From Ignelater luminosus (lineage: Eukaryota > Arthropoda > Insecta > Coleoptera > Elateridae), in assembly GCA_011009095.1 (NCBI GenBank), contig VTPC01004861.1:1892-65891 (forward strand): a DNA stretch of 64,000 nt, read 5' to 3'. Under the pieces are notes generated by a model. The model saw only the letters and a list, made by a program, of their open reading frames with translations, did no database searches and was not told where the DNA came from. A program made the position numbers and the translations under genes. How positions within the stretch are numbered: the first letter of the stretch is position 1; each line of letters starts with the position of its first letter. Below are positions 1 to 11,425 of this stretch, one piece after another.

Positions 1-343
1 GTACGTTTGAAGGAGGAGATCGCAGCAAAACGACCGCACATGAAGAAGAAAAAAATCCTTTTTCAGCAAGACAATGCACCATGCCACAAGTCCATGAAAA
101 GAATGGCAAAAATCTACGAGTTGGGCTTTGATTTGCTTCCCCACCTCCCGTATTCGCCAGCTCTTTGCTGATCTCAAAAAAATGCTCCAGGGAAAAAAAT
201 TTGGCTCGAATGAGGAGGTCATTGCCGAAACTGAAGCCTATTTTGAAGCAAAGGATAAATCCTTCTATAAACATGGTATAGAAATGTTGGAAAGGCGTTG
301 GAAAGATTGTATCACTCTAAAAGGAGATTATATTGATGAATAA
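1..343 (+). pseudogene. mariner transposase C-terminal part, disrupted
   Basis: Frame 1 from base 1 encodes a mariner catalytic-core segment including FQQDNAPCHKS (the second catalytic Asp of the DD34D triad) and PHLPYSP, then runs into a stop at 168-170. From about 160 the homology continues in another frame (128-343) with LFADLKKMLQGKKF and the usual mariner C-terminus ending GDYIDE. The residues normally joining these blocks, which carry the third catalytic Asp in the SPDLAPSD-type motif, are missing. A small deletion at about 160 therefore removed that residue and shifted the frame. The copy cannot make an active transposase. Confidence 0.85.
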
Positions 344-410
344 AAATGATTTTTGAAAAAAAAAATGTTGTTTTCGTTGTTAGTCTCGGGACTTATTGAA
401 CGATGTGTTA
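1..410 (+). mobile_element. 3' part of a mariner-family (Tc1/mariner) element
   Basis: The window opens inside a mariner element. The coding part runs to 343. A short AT-rich tail follows, then a terminal segment (about 386-410) with the 'agtctcgggactta' core seen in mariner inverted terminal repeats, ending near a TA. The 5' half lies outside the window, so the left terminal repeat and target duplication cannot be checked. Mariner elements move by cut and paste and insert at TA. This copy is dead (see the transposase entry). Confidence 0.8.
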
Positions 411-1337
411 GTTTCGTTTCTACATCTTTTTTGATTTTTTTGTGTTTTTGTTTGTATACTTACTGCCGATAAGAAAAATGATTTTGTGGCTTATTTTTCG
501 TTTTTGGGCGATTTAAATTTTTACTTTTGAGAATACGTAATAAAGACTTTACAAATAGTTTTAAAACTTTTTTTGAGAGCAATTACAACAATGTAATATA
601 AAGTCTCAAAAGTACATATATATTAACGTATTAAAAACTATCTAAAAAAGAAACAGTTATGTTTAGCGAAATCTATGAGCCAAACAGTAATAAACAAAAT
701 TTTTTTGCGGTTTTTGTAATAGAAACGCTAATTTTTGCATGATACTCATCGTAGGTATTTGTTATTACGTGTATCATGTTGTACGTTAAACTATAGTACT
801 TGCATTACATACATAGACATGACTGCTGAAAATACCCCAGTTGTTATTATTACTCATCTTTAGTGGGAACTATTAAAGTTATCTTAAATAAAGCATGATT
901 CATAATTTTACTTCAGTGTAAAAAGAATCAGTAGTAACAAAGTTTTATATGCCTTTAAACAATTTAAATACAGTGCAAATGTAACATAATAAATTTAAAT
1001 TAACGTGCTTAATTGATTACTTCCCACCACAGTCTTCCCACCAATGTAAATTACGCCTGTAGATAGACAACCAAGCATACAGCAGCTTTCTAAGTAGTTA
1101 ACTGCATGGTTACGTCAAATATAACCTTCAGAGAAAGTGAAAGATGTCGTCATGTTAATAAAAATAGACAAAAAAAAATCTGCGGATTTTGAAAATGACA
1201 CTTTACAATGGCGCTAAGAAATCAATAAAGTGCAAACAAATACTGTGATCGTGTATAGTGTTGTGGAACGGCTCTCATTTTAATTGAGAAATGCAAGAAT
1301 TGATAAAATAACCACAAATCTCCAAAAATCCATAACC
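411..1337. other. 5' flank and probable 5' UTR of the kinesin gene
   Basis: AT-rich non-coding DNA between the mariner relic and the kinesin start codon. No ORF, TATA box or repeat that I could defend. Transcription probably starts in the last few hundred bases before 1338, but nothing in the sequence fixes the site. Confidence 0.4.
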
Positions 1338-4300
1338 ATGGAGGTAAGGAATTTCTAATTTTTCACTTATCATGTAATATATTTATTTTTAAAAAACATA
1401 AATGTTTTGCCTTGAACTTGTTTCAAAAAATGAATTTTTCTGTTTATAGCGTTCAATTCGTTCAGCTCATAATGAATCAGTACAAGTAGTTGTTCGATGT
1501 AGACCTATAAGCCAAAAAGAATCAGATAGTGGTTGTACAACCGTTGTCAATGTTTTTCCTTCACGAGGAGTTATTGAAGTTCAAAATCCAAATGCAAAAA
1601 GTGAAAATGAAAAAACAAAGATGTTTACTTATGATGCTGTTTATGATATGAGGTAATTAACTATTGGGGCATTCTAATAAGACATGTATGTAATCAATTT
1701 CTCGTTCTGCAGTTCCACACAACAAAGCATATACGATGAGACTGTAAGGCCTTTGGTAGCATCCGTTTTGGAGGGATATAATGGCTGTGTTTTTGCATAC
1801 GGACAAACAGGAACGGGAAAGACTTATACAATGGAAGGAGTTGTGGGTGATAAAGATGAACAAGGTATCATTCCTAGGGCATTTGAACAAATTTGGGCTC
1901 ATATTAATCGAACCACCGGTCTTGAGTTCCTTGTGTACGCACGCTACCTCGAAATTTATATGGAAGACATTCGGTAATTTTTGATTTTATTTAGAAATGT
2001 TAATTAATACACGTCACATTCATATTTAGTGATCTCTTAAAATCGAAAAATACAAAACCACTGGAACTACGAGAAATGGCTGGCAAAGGTGTGTTTGTAT
2101 CACATCTTCATTCGCAGACATGTCAAAGCGCAGCTGATATGATGAAAGCAATGAGAATAGGAAATCGTAATCGTACTACTGGTGTCACAAATATGAATGA
2201 GCATAGTTCTCGTTCACATGCCATATTCCAAATAGCCATCGAAATGGCTGAAGAAAAATCTAAGTCTGTTAGAGTAGGAAAATTAAATCTTATAGATCTA
2301 GCTGGAAGTGAACGTCAGTCAAAGACTGGAGCTACAGGAGATCGACTAAAAGAAGCTAGTAAAATTAATAAAGCTTTATCTTCCTTAGGTGAGTAATCTC
2401 ATGTTTAAAAAAACATCTTCAATGTTAAAAGAAAGAACAAATTTAGGACAATATTTGCATATATAATTTGTGTTTGTATTGTGCTAAATACATATGTGCG
2501 TACAAAAAAATAACCTTGGCTATATTTGTTAGTTCATTTCGTAATAACTTTTAAATTATTTTTGCATAAATTATTTCAACATTTGCTAATCTTCAAACTG
2601 CTGGATGCAATTTTATGCAAAGATTTTTGTTACATTAAAATTCTAGTTTACATTTAAATAGACTTTTTCGTATAAAAAAGCATGTTTGGGGTAAAAATTT
2701 CAAATTAAAAATTAATTGTGACCGTTTTCTTTTTTAAGATAAAAAGTAGAAAACAACACTTTTAAAAACTAAGTAGTTCATGTTATTAAGATATCTGTGA
2801 TTAATCAGAAATTATACCAATTAATTGCTGATAAGTAGGTAATAACAATAAAACCCAATGATAACTATTACTTTGATCTTACCTTAAAATGTTTACCTAA
2901 GTATTTGTTTTATTTTAGAATTGTCGTAATTGAATTCTGCTGTAGATATTGATATTATATTATGCAAAAGGTAGAAATAATGATAATGGGAGATATATTT
3001 ACTGATTATGATTATGAATCAATGAAAATTGACCTTTTTTCTCTTACAATATTATTTGTAATGTAATGTAATTAAAAGATTATCTTATCAATGCTTTATG
3101 CAATAACTTTTATTTTCCACTTCCCACTAGAAACTAACAAGAAATTGTAAAACATAACTCATTCCTGATTATTTTAAATGTTGGTTTACTATTACACAAT
3201 TTGACTAATTTGGGGTTATTCTAAAGGAATCCGTTTATTAAAATGGACTCATAGAAAATAGATAGACTGTTGAAATATGTTCATTATTCTGAACAGTTAG
3301 ATTATTTAGATGGCAAACAAAATTAAATAGTTTGCTTATTTTTTACACACATTTACTGTGGAACACTTTAAATAAAAAATTCTCAGTGCATCTGAGGTCA
3401 AAATCCTTGGATACGTCAACCTTATTTCCCAGTGGGGCATCTATGGGGTAAAGAAAAAATAAAAATCACTCAAATAGATGCCCCATTGCCCATTGGGAAA
3501 TAAGGTTGACATATCCGAGGATTTTGGCCCCAGACGCCCAGAAAATATTTTATTTTGGCATTCTAACTGACATTAAATTCTTTTTAATTAGATCATTTTT
3601 TCCCCAGACAGAAACTTTATTCCAAAGCTATCAAAGAGCAGCTGGGGAGATTTTATCATTTGTGCCCATTATTCGTTATGTAATCTAAAGTGAATTATTT
3701 ATTAGCCACTCTCAAGAAAAAGTTTTAACGTAATTTTAGATGAAATCAGAAAATTTTAACAACAACATACCATATACTAGTGGCAACACTGAATACCAGG
3801 ACATCGAAATTGATCACAGATCACGAGACCACGAAATTTACTGTTGGTTAGGCAACACATCTTGCACTATTGGCAGTTCTGTTGTAATAAACATAATGTA
3901 GTTTTCCAGTGGCGTAGTATTGTATACAGGGTATTTTGTAATGATGGTAAAAGATTTTAATGGATAATTCCTGAGCTAATTATAAAAAAGTTCAAATAAA
4001 CATGTGTCCTAAAATGCACCCCTTCCGAAATACAGGGCGTTAGAATTTATAGAAAAAAAATTGGTTTTTCGTTATATTTTTGTTATGCGTTATAATTTCT
4101 TTTTCATTTTTGACCCAAGGTTATATCATGTTATTGTAAATTTGATAAGATGACAATTGATGAAACATTAAATCCAGTGGCTTAGATACAGTACAGTAGT
4201 ACAGTTCTGTACTTTCTCCCCAGATAAAGCCTACACCGTTGTATTTTTCCTGGAAACTGATCTATTTAATTTAGAATAAAAAAGTATTTTTGTATTTGTC

Positions 4301-7300
4301 TCCTAAAGCGTACCGTTCTAGAGATAATATGAAATGCAGATTTCCTTGTATTAACAAAGTTTCGTACATTTCACTAGCATTTATTAAAATAAAATTGTTT
4401 ATTATTGAAAATGTACGTATGCATATTGACTGATGTCAAGCAGCCTGAAAAAATGAAAAAAGAAAACAAAAATTAACGAAAAACCAATTTTTTTCTATAA
4501 ATTCTAACGCTCTGTATCTCAGAAGGGGTGTATTTTAGGACACTTGTTTATATGAACTTTTTTACTTATAATTAGCCCAGGAATTATTATTAAAATTTTT
4601 TACCATCATTAGGAAACACCCTCTATATAATGAAACTACTTAAAACCTTAAATATTTTAAATTTATTATCACACATTGAATGCGTTAAATCTGGCTGATT
4701 GACATTATTTTCAACCTTTTTCTCACTATAAATTAGAACCTAGACATCTAGGACGGTTCCTTATAATGTGAAATGCCATCCTTTTTTCATTCTAGAAGCT
4801 GCTAAAAAGTAGATTGACGAACTAGATCCGGACTTATTTTGATGCTAAATTCTATCCTAGACTTGCACACTAAATGGCTTTTCAACATTACCAACTGTTG
4901 ACGATAATGAAATAATTTTTATCTTTTTTATTCAACATTGTAACAAATAAACAAATGAATAGCAGTTGGTTGTAAACACAGACTTTTTATAAAAACTGAG
5001 ATATAAATTGAGGTTAAGGTAAACAAAATGCAAAACGTGCAAGACTTTGTAGGTTGGTGTGGGACTCAAAAGAAGACCCTCGTGCTTGGATTAGCCTTGA
5101 CATTCTGAGTAAATGCATCCCATATCTTAAATCTAGAAAAATGATGTTTGGGTAAGATATTTGTAAGAGTTGGCAACCCTAATAATCGGCACTTGGGTAA
5201 AAAGCTAATCATATAATAATAAGAAGAAACAGCATTTATGTTTTGAAAACGGTTCTAGCCCCTACATAGGAATTCTGTATCTTTGAAATCACACACAATA
5301 GCAAGATTTTGAAAATGGATCTATTATGCATTTTTGATGTCAAATGTAGTACAATTCAATTGTGCCACCTTCTCAACACCCTGTATCTATAAATTTGAAT
5401 ATTTAGCACTGAAAGAAGTACGGTCTTCAATGTATTTTGCTTCCATACAAATCACCTTTTTTTGTCTTCACAGCCTACTGTGTTTAAGTTTTAGACTCTT
5501 GGGTGTCATGTATATTTTTGCTTATATTTTTGGCATTTTCAACAAACTCCGAAGGAGTCGTTACTGAATTTGCGAAGTCTGTACGTCTGTCCGCATTTTT
5601 TGTCAAATTTGGAAATTTTTATTTCAGATTTGGATTCTACATCAAAAACTAAAGACTATGTGGTGTCTTCGTTTTTTGATAACTCTTCGGGAACAGTCAA
5701 AATGGCCGCCCAAAATTGGAAAATTTTCAAAAAATTTTTTCTTACTTTAGAATCGTATTCTACATCAAAAAATAAGAGAAACGTATGCTTTTACTTTTTT
5801 GATATCACCTCGGGAACTTGGTCAAAATGGCCGCCGAAGTTTGAAAAAAGTAACAAAATGGAGTTCATTGTGGTTATGCTTTGCATTCCCAGATGTTTAA
5901 AAATAAATACTTGCATTAAACCATATATTACTAAAAAGCTCTTTAAATTCTCTTTCCAATGAATGTTAAACTAACTGTGATTTACATTTAAAAAAATTAA
6001 AATTTTGCATCTACCTTGAAAATCATAGGTAGCAGTGGAATTTTAAATATTTTAATTTTAATTAATATTTTAAATTCTCTGCTAATGATCCTATGAGCTA
6101 AATTTCGTTTTCAGCAATAAATTTGACTTGAAAAGTTAGGTCAGTACAGTGCAGATCCCATCGCTCTTTATCTTATAATAACCGAAATATCCCATGAATA
6201 CATCGAAATTAGGACACACTGTACAAATAACTGGTATCTGTTAGTATAATTTTTTTGAAATACAAATTTTACAAACTATTAGGTATAAAAATTACAAATC
6301 CAATGATTTAAATGTTATCATCATTTTCCTAATATATTTGTACGTTCAAAATCTTTAAAACACAATTTATGTGCTTTCCCTGATGAGAAGAGCAACATAT
6401 GAACCGCAACTGATTGATGACGTAGATTAAGTTTTAAATATGTCACGGTTTTGCTTCTTTAATAATGCATGATGTATTGAGATTTTCTGCATTAGGTGTG
6501 TTCCACTGCGGTCTATCATGTAGAATTTGAAAGGTCGTGACATATAAGAGTACTATAAGATTAAAAGTAAGATTTTTCAATCAGACTGCAATTGAAAATA
6601 CAAGATGAATTTTCTATTACAAATCTAGAGGTAAATGTAAAAATATGCATGTCCTTCATTTCCATTGATGTAAGAATTCAAAACTCAGTTATGAATTAGT
6701 TTGGCTTTATCAACGGATAGCTATTATCAAAAAAACAAAATATATGTGACTAGTTTGATATGTTTAAGTTGATAATACCCAAAGATAAAGAGTAGTTTTA
6801 TTTAGGGAAGTTCTAGAAATTAGTAAATCATCGAACTAGATGTGTTAGGGAATTGAAAGACTTTTTACTACTAAAGTGATCATAATTGTTTTAAAAATTG
6901 AGACTAATTGGGAAAAATATCTTTTGTTGAAAAATAGGTAAACTGTAAAAACAATTTATAAATGAAATTTAAGAATTTAATAATACTAATGAAACCAGTG
7001 CCTCTTACACTAAACCTCTTTCTGAAATCTTCAGTACTCTGTTGTTAGACCTATAACTGCCTTTCATTCATTTAAACATTCTGTATTATACTTTACAGGT
7101 AATGTTATATATGCCCTTGCTGAAAATTCCCCACACATTCCATATCGAGATTCCAAATTGACAAGGCTGTTACAAGATTCTCTAGGGGGAAACAGTAAGA
7201 CTATAATGATAGCTAATATTGGTCCAGCTAGTATGAACTATGATGAAACAATAATTACACTACGTTATGCATACCGTGCGAAATCCATTAAGAATCAACC

Positions 7301-8687
7301 CATCAAGAATGAGGATATCAAAGATGCGAAATTATTGGAACTACAACGTGAAATTGAAAGACTTAAACAACTTATCGCAGCAAAAGGTGATGGCAAAGTA
7401 GTACCTGATGGAATAGTTTTAGAAACTACAGATGAAGAGATGGAATCTGATAGTGAAGATGAACAAGAGAAAGAAAGAGAAAAGATGTTAGAAGCTGGAA
7501 AGTTAGAAGTAGATGAATTAAATAAAAAGTTAAGAACTCTTGAAAAACAAATGGTACATGGAGGAAAGAATATTGTGGACAGTGTTAATGAAAATGAGAT
7601 TAAATTAGAACAACAAAGGGCCGAAATAGCAGCTAGAAAGGCAAGTATTATGTTAAAATGATTTAATGAAGCATTATTATAATTTTTTTATCTAGAAAAG
7701 AGAAATTGAAATGCAACAACAAATCGAACTTGAAGAGGAGACTTGCATGGAACTTAAACAGGTGTTTGCAAATTTGCAACAGCAGGTAGAATTTAAAAGG
7801 GAGAAATTAAAGCGTCTTTATACTAAATTACAATCAATGAGGCAAGAAATAAAAGATAATCATGATGAATATTTGAGGGAACGACAAGAGTTAGTTGAAG
7901 CAAATGATGAAGTTTCGTTGTATGTACATTTCTTATTATATTTATCAAGCTATACCTTGTTATTTTTGAACAAATATAATAACTCTAACAAAATTGTATG
8001 CTTACTGACTACTGCATTTTGTTATTAATTGCAGGCAATTACGAAAATCATTAATGATATTGGAAAACTTTGTTCCTCCTGAAGAAAGATCTCGTTTAAT
8101 AGGTTTAATACAATTTGATGAAAATAGCGACAATTGGGTTCTTAAAAAGGAAAAGCGATGGCTTAAACCTGGCGATAGACCTGTTGCTCGTAATTACAGA
8201 CGACCAATATCAGAGTATGCAATTAAAAAGAGTGCTGAACCTGGTTTTCGCTATCGAGTAAGATATAGTTTCTCTAACCATAAAAGCCTTTTTATATGAT
8301 AAGATATTCTAGGGTGAGAACGTATTAGATCTAAAACTAGATATGCCACTTAGAACAACACAAGATTACATTAGACCAGCAATTTGTCCTCAAGTAAAAG
8401 CAGCAGTTAAAAATGTGATAAGACATGACACAGAAAGTAACCGAATTGTAATTAAGTTATCACCTCATGGTTTTTCAATGAGAGGTATTTCAAAGAGTGA
8501 ACTTGAAGGAAGATATAACAAAGCTGCTCGTAATACTGTTGAAGTCCACAATAATAGGTAATTATCAAAATGATTTGTATTTGTACTCATCTCATTGTTG
8601 CTTTTGTTAAGTACATAATAATTAGTAAGATTTTTTATGTATTCCAGAATTAAACCAATTCCAAAGTCTGCGAAGCCTGCCTATTAA
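1338..8687 (+). CDS. KIF3B: Kinesin-2 motor subunit KIF3B (Klp68D ortholog)
   Basis: Plus-end-directed microtubule motor subunit. In the family it pairs with KIF3A and KAP3 as heterotrimeric kinesin-2, which drives anterograde intraflagellar and axonal transport. Exons joined in frame: 1338-1343, 1450-1652, 1713-1973, 2030-2388, 7099-7640, 7696-7919, 8035-8257, 8313-8557, 8648-8687, giving 700 aa (vertebrate KIF3B is about 750). Exon 1 codes only Met-Glu (ATGGAG). The motor domain has the P-loop GQTGTGKT (100-107), switch I NEHSSRSH (213-220) and switch II DLAGSE (246-251). An acidic neck region, a long coiled coil with GGKNIVD, and the KIF3B-type tail ([21 protein letters not shown]) follow. 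These stalk and tail motifs point to KIF3B rather than KIF3A. The 4.7-kb intron 4 splits the motor domain. Intron 5 appears to have a GC donor. Confidence 0.95.
3389..3537. repeat. Hairpin repeat, arms of about 60 bp
   Basis: The segment 3389-3447 is nearly the reverse complement of 3476-3537; both contain 'caaccttatttccca' or its complement. The loop is about 28 bp. Such a foldback in an insect intron is most likely a small non-autonomous DNA transposon or part of one. No target duplication was recognised. Confidence 0.75.
3928..4630. repeat. Foldback element with long imperfect inverted arms (about 700 bp)
   Basis: The left arm (about 3928-4075) carries 'tcctaaaatgcacccctt' and 'gggcgttagaatttatag'. 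The right arm (about 4478-4627) carries their complements in reverse order, continuing to 'taccatcattaggaaacaccct', which pairs with the left 'gggtattttgtaatgatggta'. Arms are about 150 bp and diverged by point changes and small indels. The unique middle has no ORF. I read it as a non-autonomous foldback DNA element; its superfamily is not clear. Confidence 0.75.
5539..5900 (+). repeat. Dispersed repeat with internal 125-bp duplication (copy 1)
   Basis: Contains 'actccgaaggagtcgttact' at the left and two successive related blocks, each running from 'tctacatcaaaaa' through 'tcgggaac' to 'caaaatggccgcc'. The right end reads 'ttatgctttgcattcccaga'. An inverted copy of the whole unit lies at 48760-49135. 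The ORF at 5570-5962 spans it but resembles no protein I know and is probably chance. Confidence 0.8.
7641..7695 (+). other. Short GC-AG intron (kinesin intron 5)
   Basis: The exon ends ...AGA AAG and is followed by gcaagt, the strong GC-donor context. The acceptor is tctag before AAA AGA GAA. Reading through meets a stop within six codons. Using the GT inside 'gcaagtatta' puts the next exon in a frame that stops after four codons. Only the GC donor joins the coiled-coil frame (ARK|KREIE), which matches the KIF3B family. The intron would be 55 bp. Confidence 0.8.
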
Positions 8688-9310
8688 TCTAATATTTTTG
8701 CCATAAACGTAGTATATAATTTCGAATTTAATGAAAGCTAGCCTTAAAGGATTGTTACCAAATTAGTAAATTATAACTTTGAAGATATTTTTTAGACTAA
8801 GAATTTGTAAGAACATTCAAATGAACATTTTTATAGCAAACATAAAATAACCTGTTTGCTGTTTGTTGTTACCAATACAATAAGTAAGCTTTGTGTTTTG
8901 TGCTTTCAAACATTAACGTTTTTAAAGAAACGTTGATATTGTTTGCTTAGCACAATCTTATAATTATAACATTGCAGCTTGTTTATTTTACAGTATTATA
9001 GTTATTAATACTTGTTACAATACCTAATTTATTGCACAAAGAAAACAACTATACCAGTGGTAAACTAGTCTAACGTTATGAATGTGATATTTTTTGTTAA
9101 ATTATGTTATTTTTTTGTGAAGATGTATTTTATTTTTTATTTGCCTTTTTTCTGTGATGGTACCTTATTTTTGATGTTAACGAGTTAGTTTCAGTATTTT
9201 TATATAAGTGCTTTAGAATGGCATAATATGAATGCATTTTTCGAACACACTGAAACTACATATATTTGTACTTGGTTGTGTTCAGCAATAAAATATAAAT
9301 TTTAAACCGT
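8688..9310 (+). other. 3' UTR of the kinesin gene with polyadenylation signal
   Basis: AT-rich trailer after the stop codon. The AATAAA at 9287-9292 ('ttcagcaataaaatat') is a plausible cleavage signal, giving a 3' UTR of roughly 620 bases. No other ORF of note. Confidence 0.55.
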
Positions 9311-10350
9311 CTTCCTTTATATTACAATCCCACTTAAAAATACCTTTTGTTGTAGTGAGACTGGTTTTATAATAGAAAAGCCACAACTCATTCTTCCTGA
9401 TCACCTGAAATACTCTTCATTCCCTAATTTTGATAATACTATAGATTATAAATACACAAGACTGATAGAAACGGCAAGAGAAGATCTTATCTAACAATGA
9501 CAACAATGGTGGTAACTTGAACAGTGTTGTCAAGAGGGATACTAGCTTTGAAACTTTGTAATTACTACATAAATCTACTTTGAATGAATGTAATGCATAA
9601 TTTATCAACAAACGAAAAATCATTTCTAACCTCTCCAACAAGAATGAAAATCCAAGACTTTTCTTATTATTATTATTATGTTCATTATTTTAAAAAGGAT
9701 TTGATTATAGTGTATTTCATTATTTTTAATTCATTTTGAATTGCAAAGAATAGCTAGTGCTCCAACTGGTAACACTGTTAAAACTTCCACTGTTAACAGT
9801 ATTTGTGTTTTATTATTTTTATTGTATCTTTTTTATTTATTTATTTATTTAATAAATATTTCCTTAAACCTTTATTCGTTATTGTTGCAATCTTGCCATT
9901 GTGTTAAAGAAATACTCAAATAGGCTGTATTCTTAACATTACATATTCTTTATTATATGTTCAGTTGGTTGTGCACAATTAAGACAGACTGACATTGCCG
10001 TGCCTTCAGTTGGTAAATCACACCAACACAGAATGTTGTGCCTTCAAGCAGTTGTATTACAGTCTTACTTTAATTATGAAGAGCAATTTAAGACTTTTGA
10101 AGATACTCAAATGGGTGTTATAATAGCTTTGTGCAATTATTAAAATTCATAATTGCAGAGTCAATCAATTACAAAAAAAAAATACTTCTAATTGATTATT
10201 TCAATTAATCAAAACCAAAATCAAGTTTTGACATAAATCAGTTTGCAGAAGAAATGATTAAATGAAAATGAATATTAATTTATTGAAAATATACATTATA
10301 ATGATTAACAATAAAAGTAAAAAACATGTACATCATATGTTCAATTACTA
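9311..10350. other. Intergenic gap between kinesin and ZNF830 (convergent genes)
   Basis: AT-rich spacer between two genes that point at each other. It includes a T-rich tract near 9810-9870. The ORFs here are short and not protein-like. It must also contain the 3' UTR of ZNF830 in its last few hundred bases. Confidence 0.5.
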
Positions 10351-11425
10351 TTAGCGTTTAAAAGATCTTTTAGATCTCCAATCCAAGTATTCATCAAAAT
10401 CATCCTCATCTTCACTATTTTGCTCATTTTGAGGATTTGCTGTTTCTTTATTTACTGTTGATATTACTTCTGTCTTTTTTCTTTCTAAAGTTAAAACTCT
10501 AAAAATATATACATTATTATTATGCAGCTAATAAGCTCTTTAATAAATTACCTTGACCAATTTTTCATTTGTTCATCAATTTCATCAATCTGTCGTTCAT
10601 TTGTAGCTTCTTCTTGATCTTCTGCAATTATCGCTGCACTCTCATTATCAGCATCACGAATTGCTTTTTGGAATTTCTCCCATTCTTCCTCTATTGGATC
10701 TTTATAATCAATATTTCGTGCCTTTAATATAATTTATAGTTGTTGAATTATATGTGAAAAGTACTTCCTTAATAAATTTTAGGATCAATTAAAAAAACTG
10801 AATTACCTTTGCATCTTGTTTAGGATCATCAAAGAAACCTTCTGGGATTGCCGCTTGATGATCAACTTCCATTTTATCTTCAGATTTCTCCACTATTATA
10901 TTACTTTGATTATTTAACTCTTGTGTTTTTGAACTATTATTATCAAAGAAATCAATTGGAATACCACTAACACCAACATCTGTCTCTGTCTCTTCTTTTC
11001 TTGACGGTGCATTTTTTAAAATGCCTTTTATTTTTTTATTGGAAACTTCTATAGGTGGAGTAAGTGGTCTTTTTAAAGGAGTAGTAAAATTATTAGTCTT
11101 TTCTTTCAACTTTTTTGCTTGCTCTACTTTATCTCGGTGCTGTTTCGAATTTATATGTACAGGCCAAACAGCATCCGATCGTACGACTGATTGACACAAT
11201 ATGCATATTAACTGACCTAAATCATTATATGTATAAAAGAGAATTAAAGAAAATATGCTTATTGACTAATAGCAAATACTTAAAAAGTACTAATATAAAA
11301 GGATATTTTGCTAATGGTGAATTTACTTTTTTGTCAGTCTTCAACTTATTTTTATGTTCATTCATATATTTTCTTAATTCAACTTGAGACAACTTCTTCT
11401 TTGCATTTTTAAATGTAGCCGACAT
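10351..11425 (-). CDS. ZNF830: ZNF830-like zinc finger protein (CCDC16/OMCG1 family)
   Basis: Nuclear protein of the ZNF830 family, which in vertebrates is linked to pre-mRNA processing complexes and genome maintenance. Exons on the minus strand: 11425-11307, 11230-10807, 10721-10552, 10498-10351; 286 aa. The N-terminal helix (AKKKLSQVELRKYM) is followed by one C2H2-type finger, C49-x2-C52-x12-H65-x5-H71, ending NSKQHRDK. A Lys-rich linker, two 'PxGFFDD/IDFFD'-like short motifs, the EEEWEKFQ segment and the typical C-terminal tail DEYLDWRSKR then follow. The start has no in-frame upstream ATG competitor. The first intron (11306-11231) is not GT-AG and looks U12-type AT-AC; the other two are ordinary. 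The gene is convergent with the kinesin gene and divergent from the STAG-like gene. Confidence 0.92.
11231..11306 (-). other. Candidate U12-type AT-AC intron of ZNF830 (76 nt)
   Basis: On the minus strand the exon ends GCA AA, then ATATCCTTTT begins the intron, an exact match to the U12 5' splice site. The intron ends cttttatac (YAC). A branch-site-like TTCTTTAAT (consensus TTCCTTAAC) lies about 12 nt before the end. Joining AA|ATATAATGAT restores KYNDLGQLIC, in frame with the zinc finger. No GT-AG pair in this interval joins the two reading frames. Confidence 0.88.

Larger units (their letters stand above)
2389..7098 (+). other. Intron 4 of the kinesin gene, repeat-rich
   Basis: This intron interrupts the Gly codon of the SLGN motor motif (donor G|gtgagt, acceptor ttacag|GT). 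It holds at least three repeat structures, listed separately: a hairpin at 3389-3537, a long foldback at 3928-4630 and a dispersed repeat at 5539-5900. The remaining stretches (2400-3380, 4640-5530, 5910-7080) are AT-rich, with no ORF of coding character. Confidence 0.85.

Noticed and set aside
5334..5962. ORFs of 77 and 130 codons in the kinesin intron as genes
   Set aside because: They coincide with a dispersed repeat, have no family pattern, and the inverse copy at 48.8-49.1 kb does not preserve the frame.
7641..7650. GT donor inside gcaagtatta for kinesin intron 5
   Set aside because: Joining from there reaches a stop after four codons, so the GC donor is preferred.
1338..8687. KIF3A instead of KIF3B
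   Set aside because: The GGKNIVD stalk motif, the [10 protein letters not shown] segment and the [10 protein letters not shown] tail follow the KIF3B pattern; KIF3A has different stalk and tail motifs.
9741..9923. 60-codon hydrophobic ORF between the kinesin and ZNF830
   Set aside because: It is a translation of a T/A-rich tract and starts with no ribosome context or family pattern.
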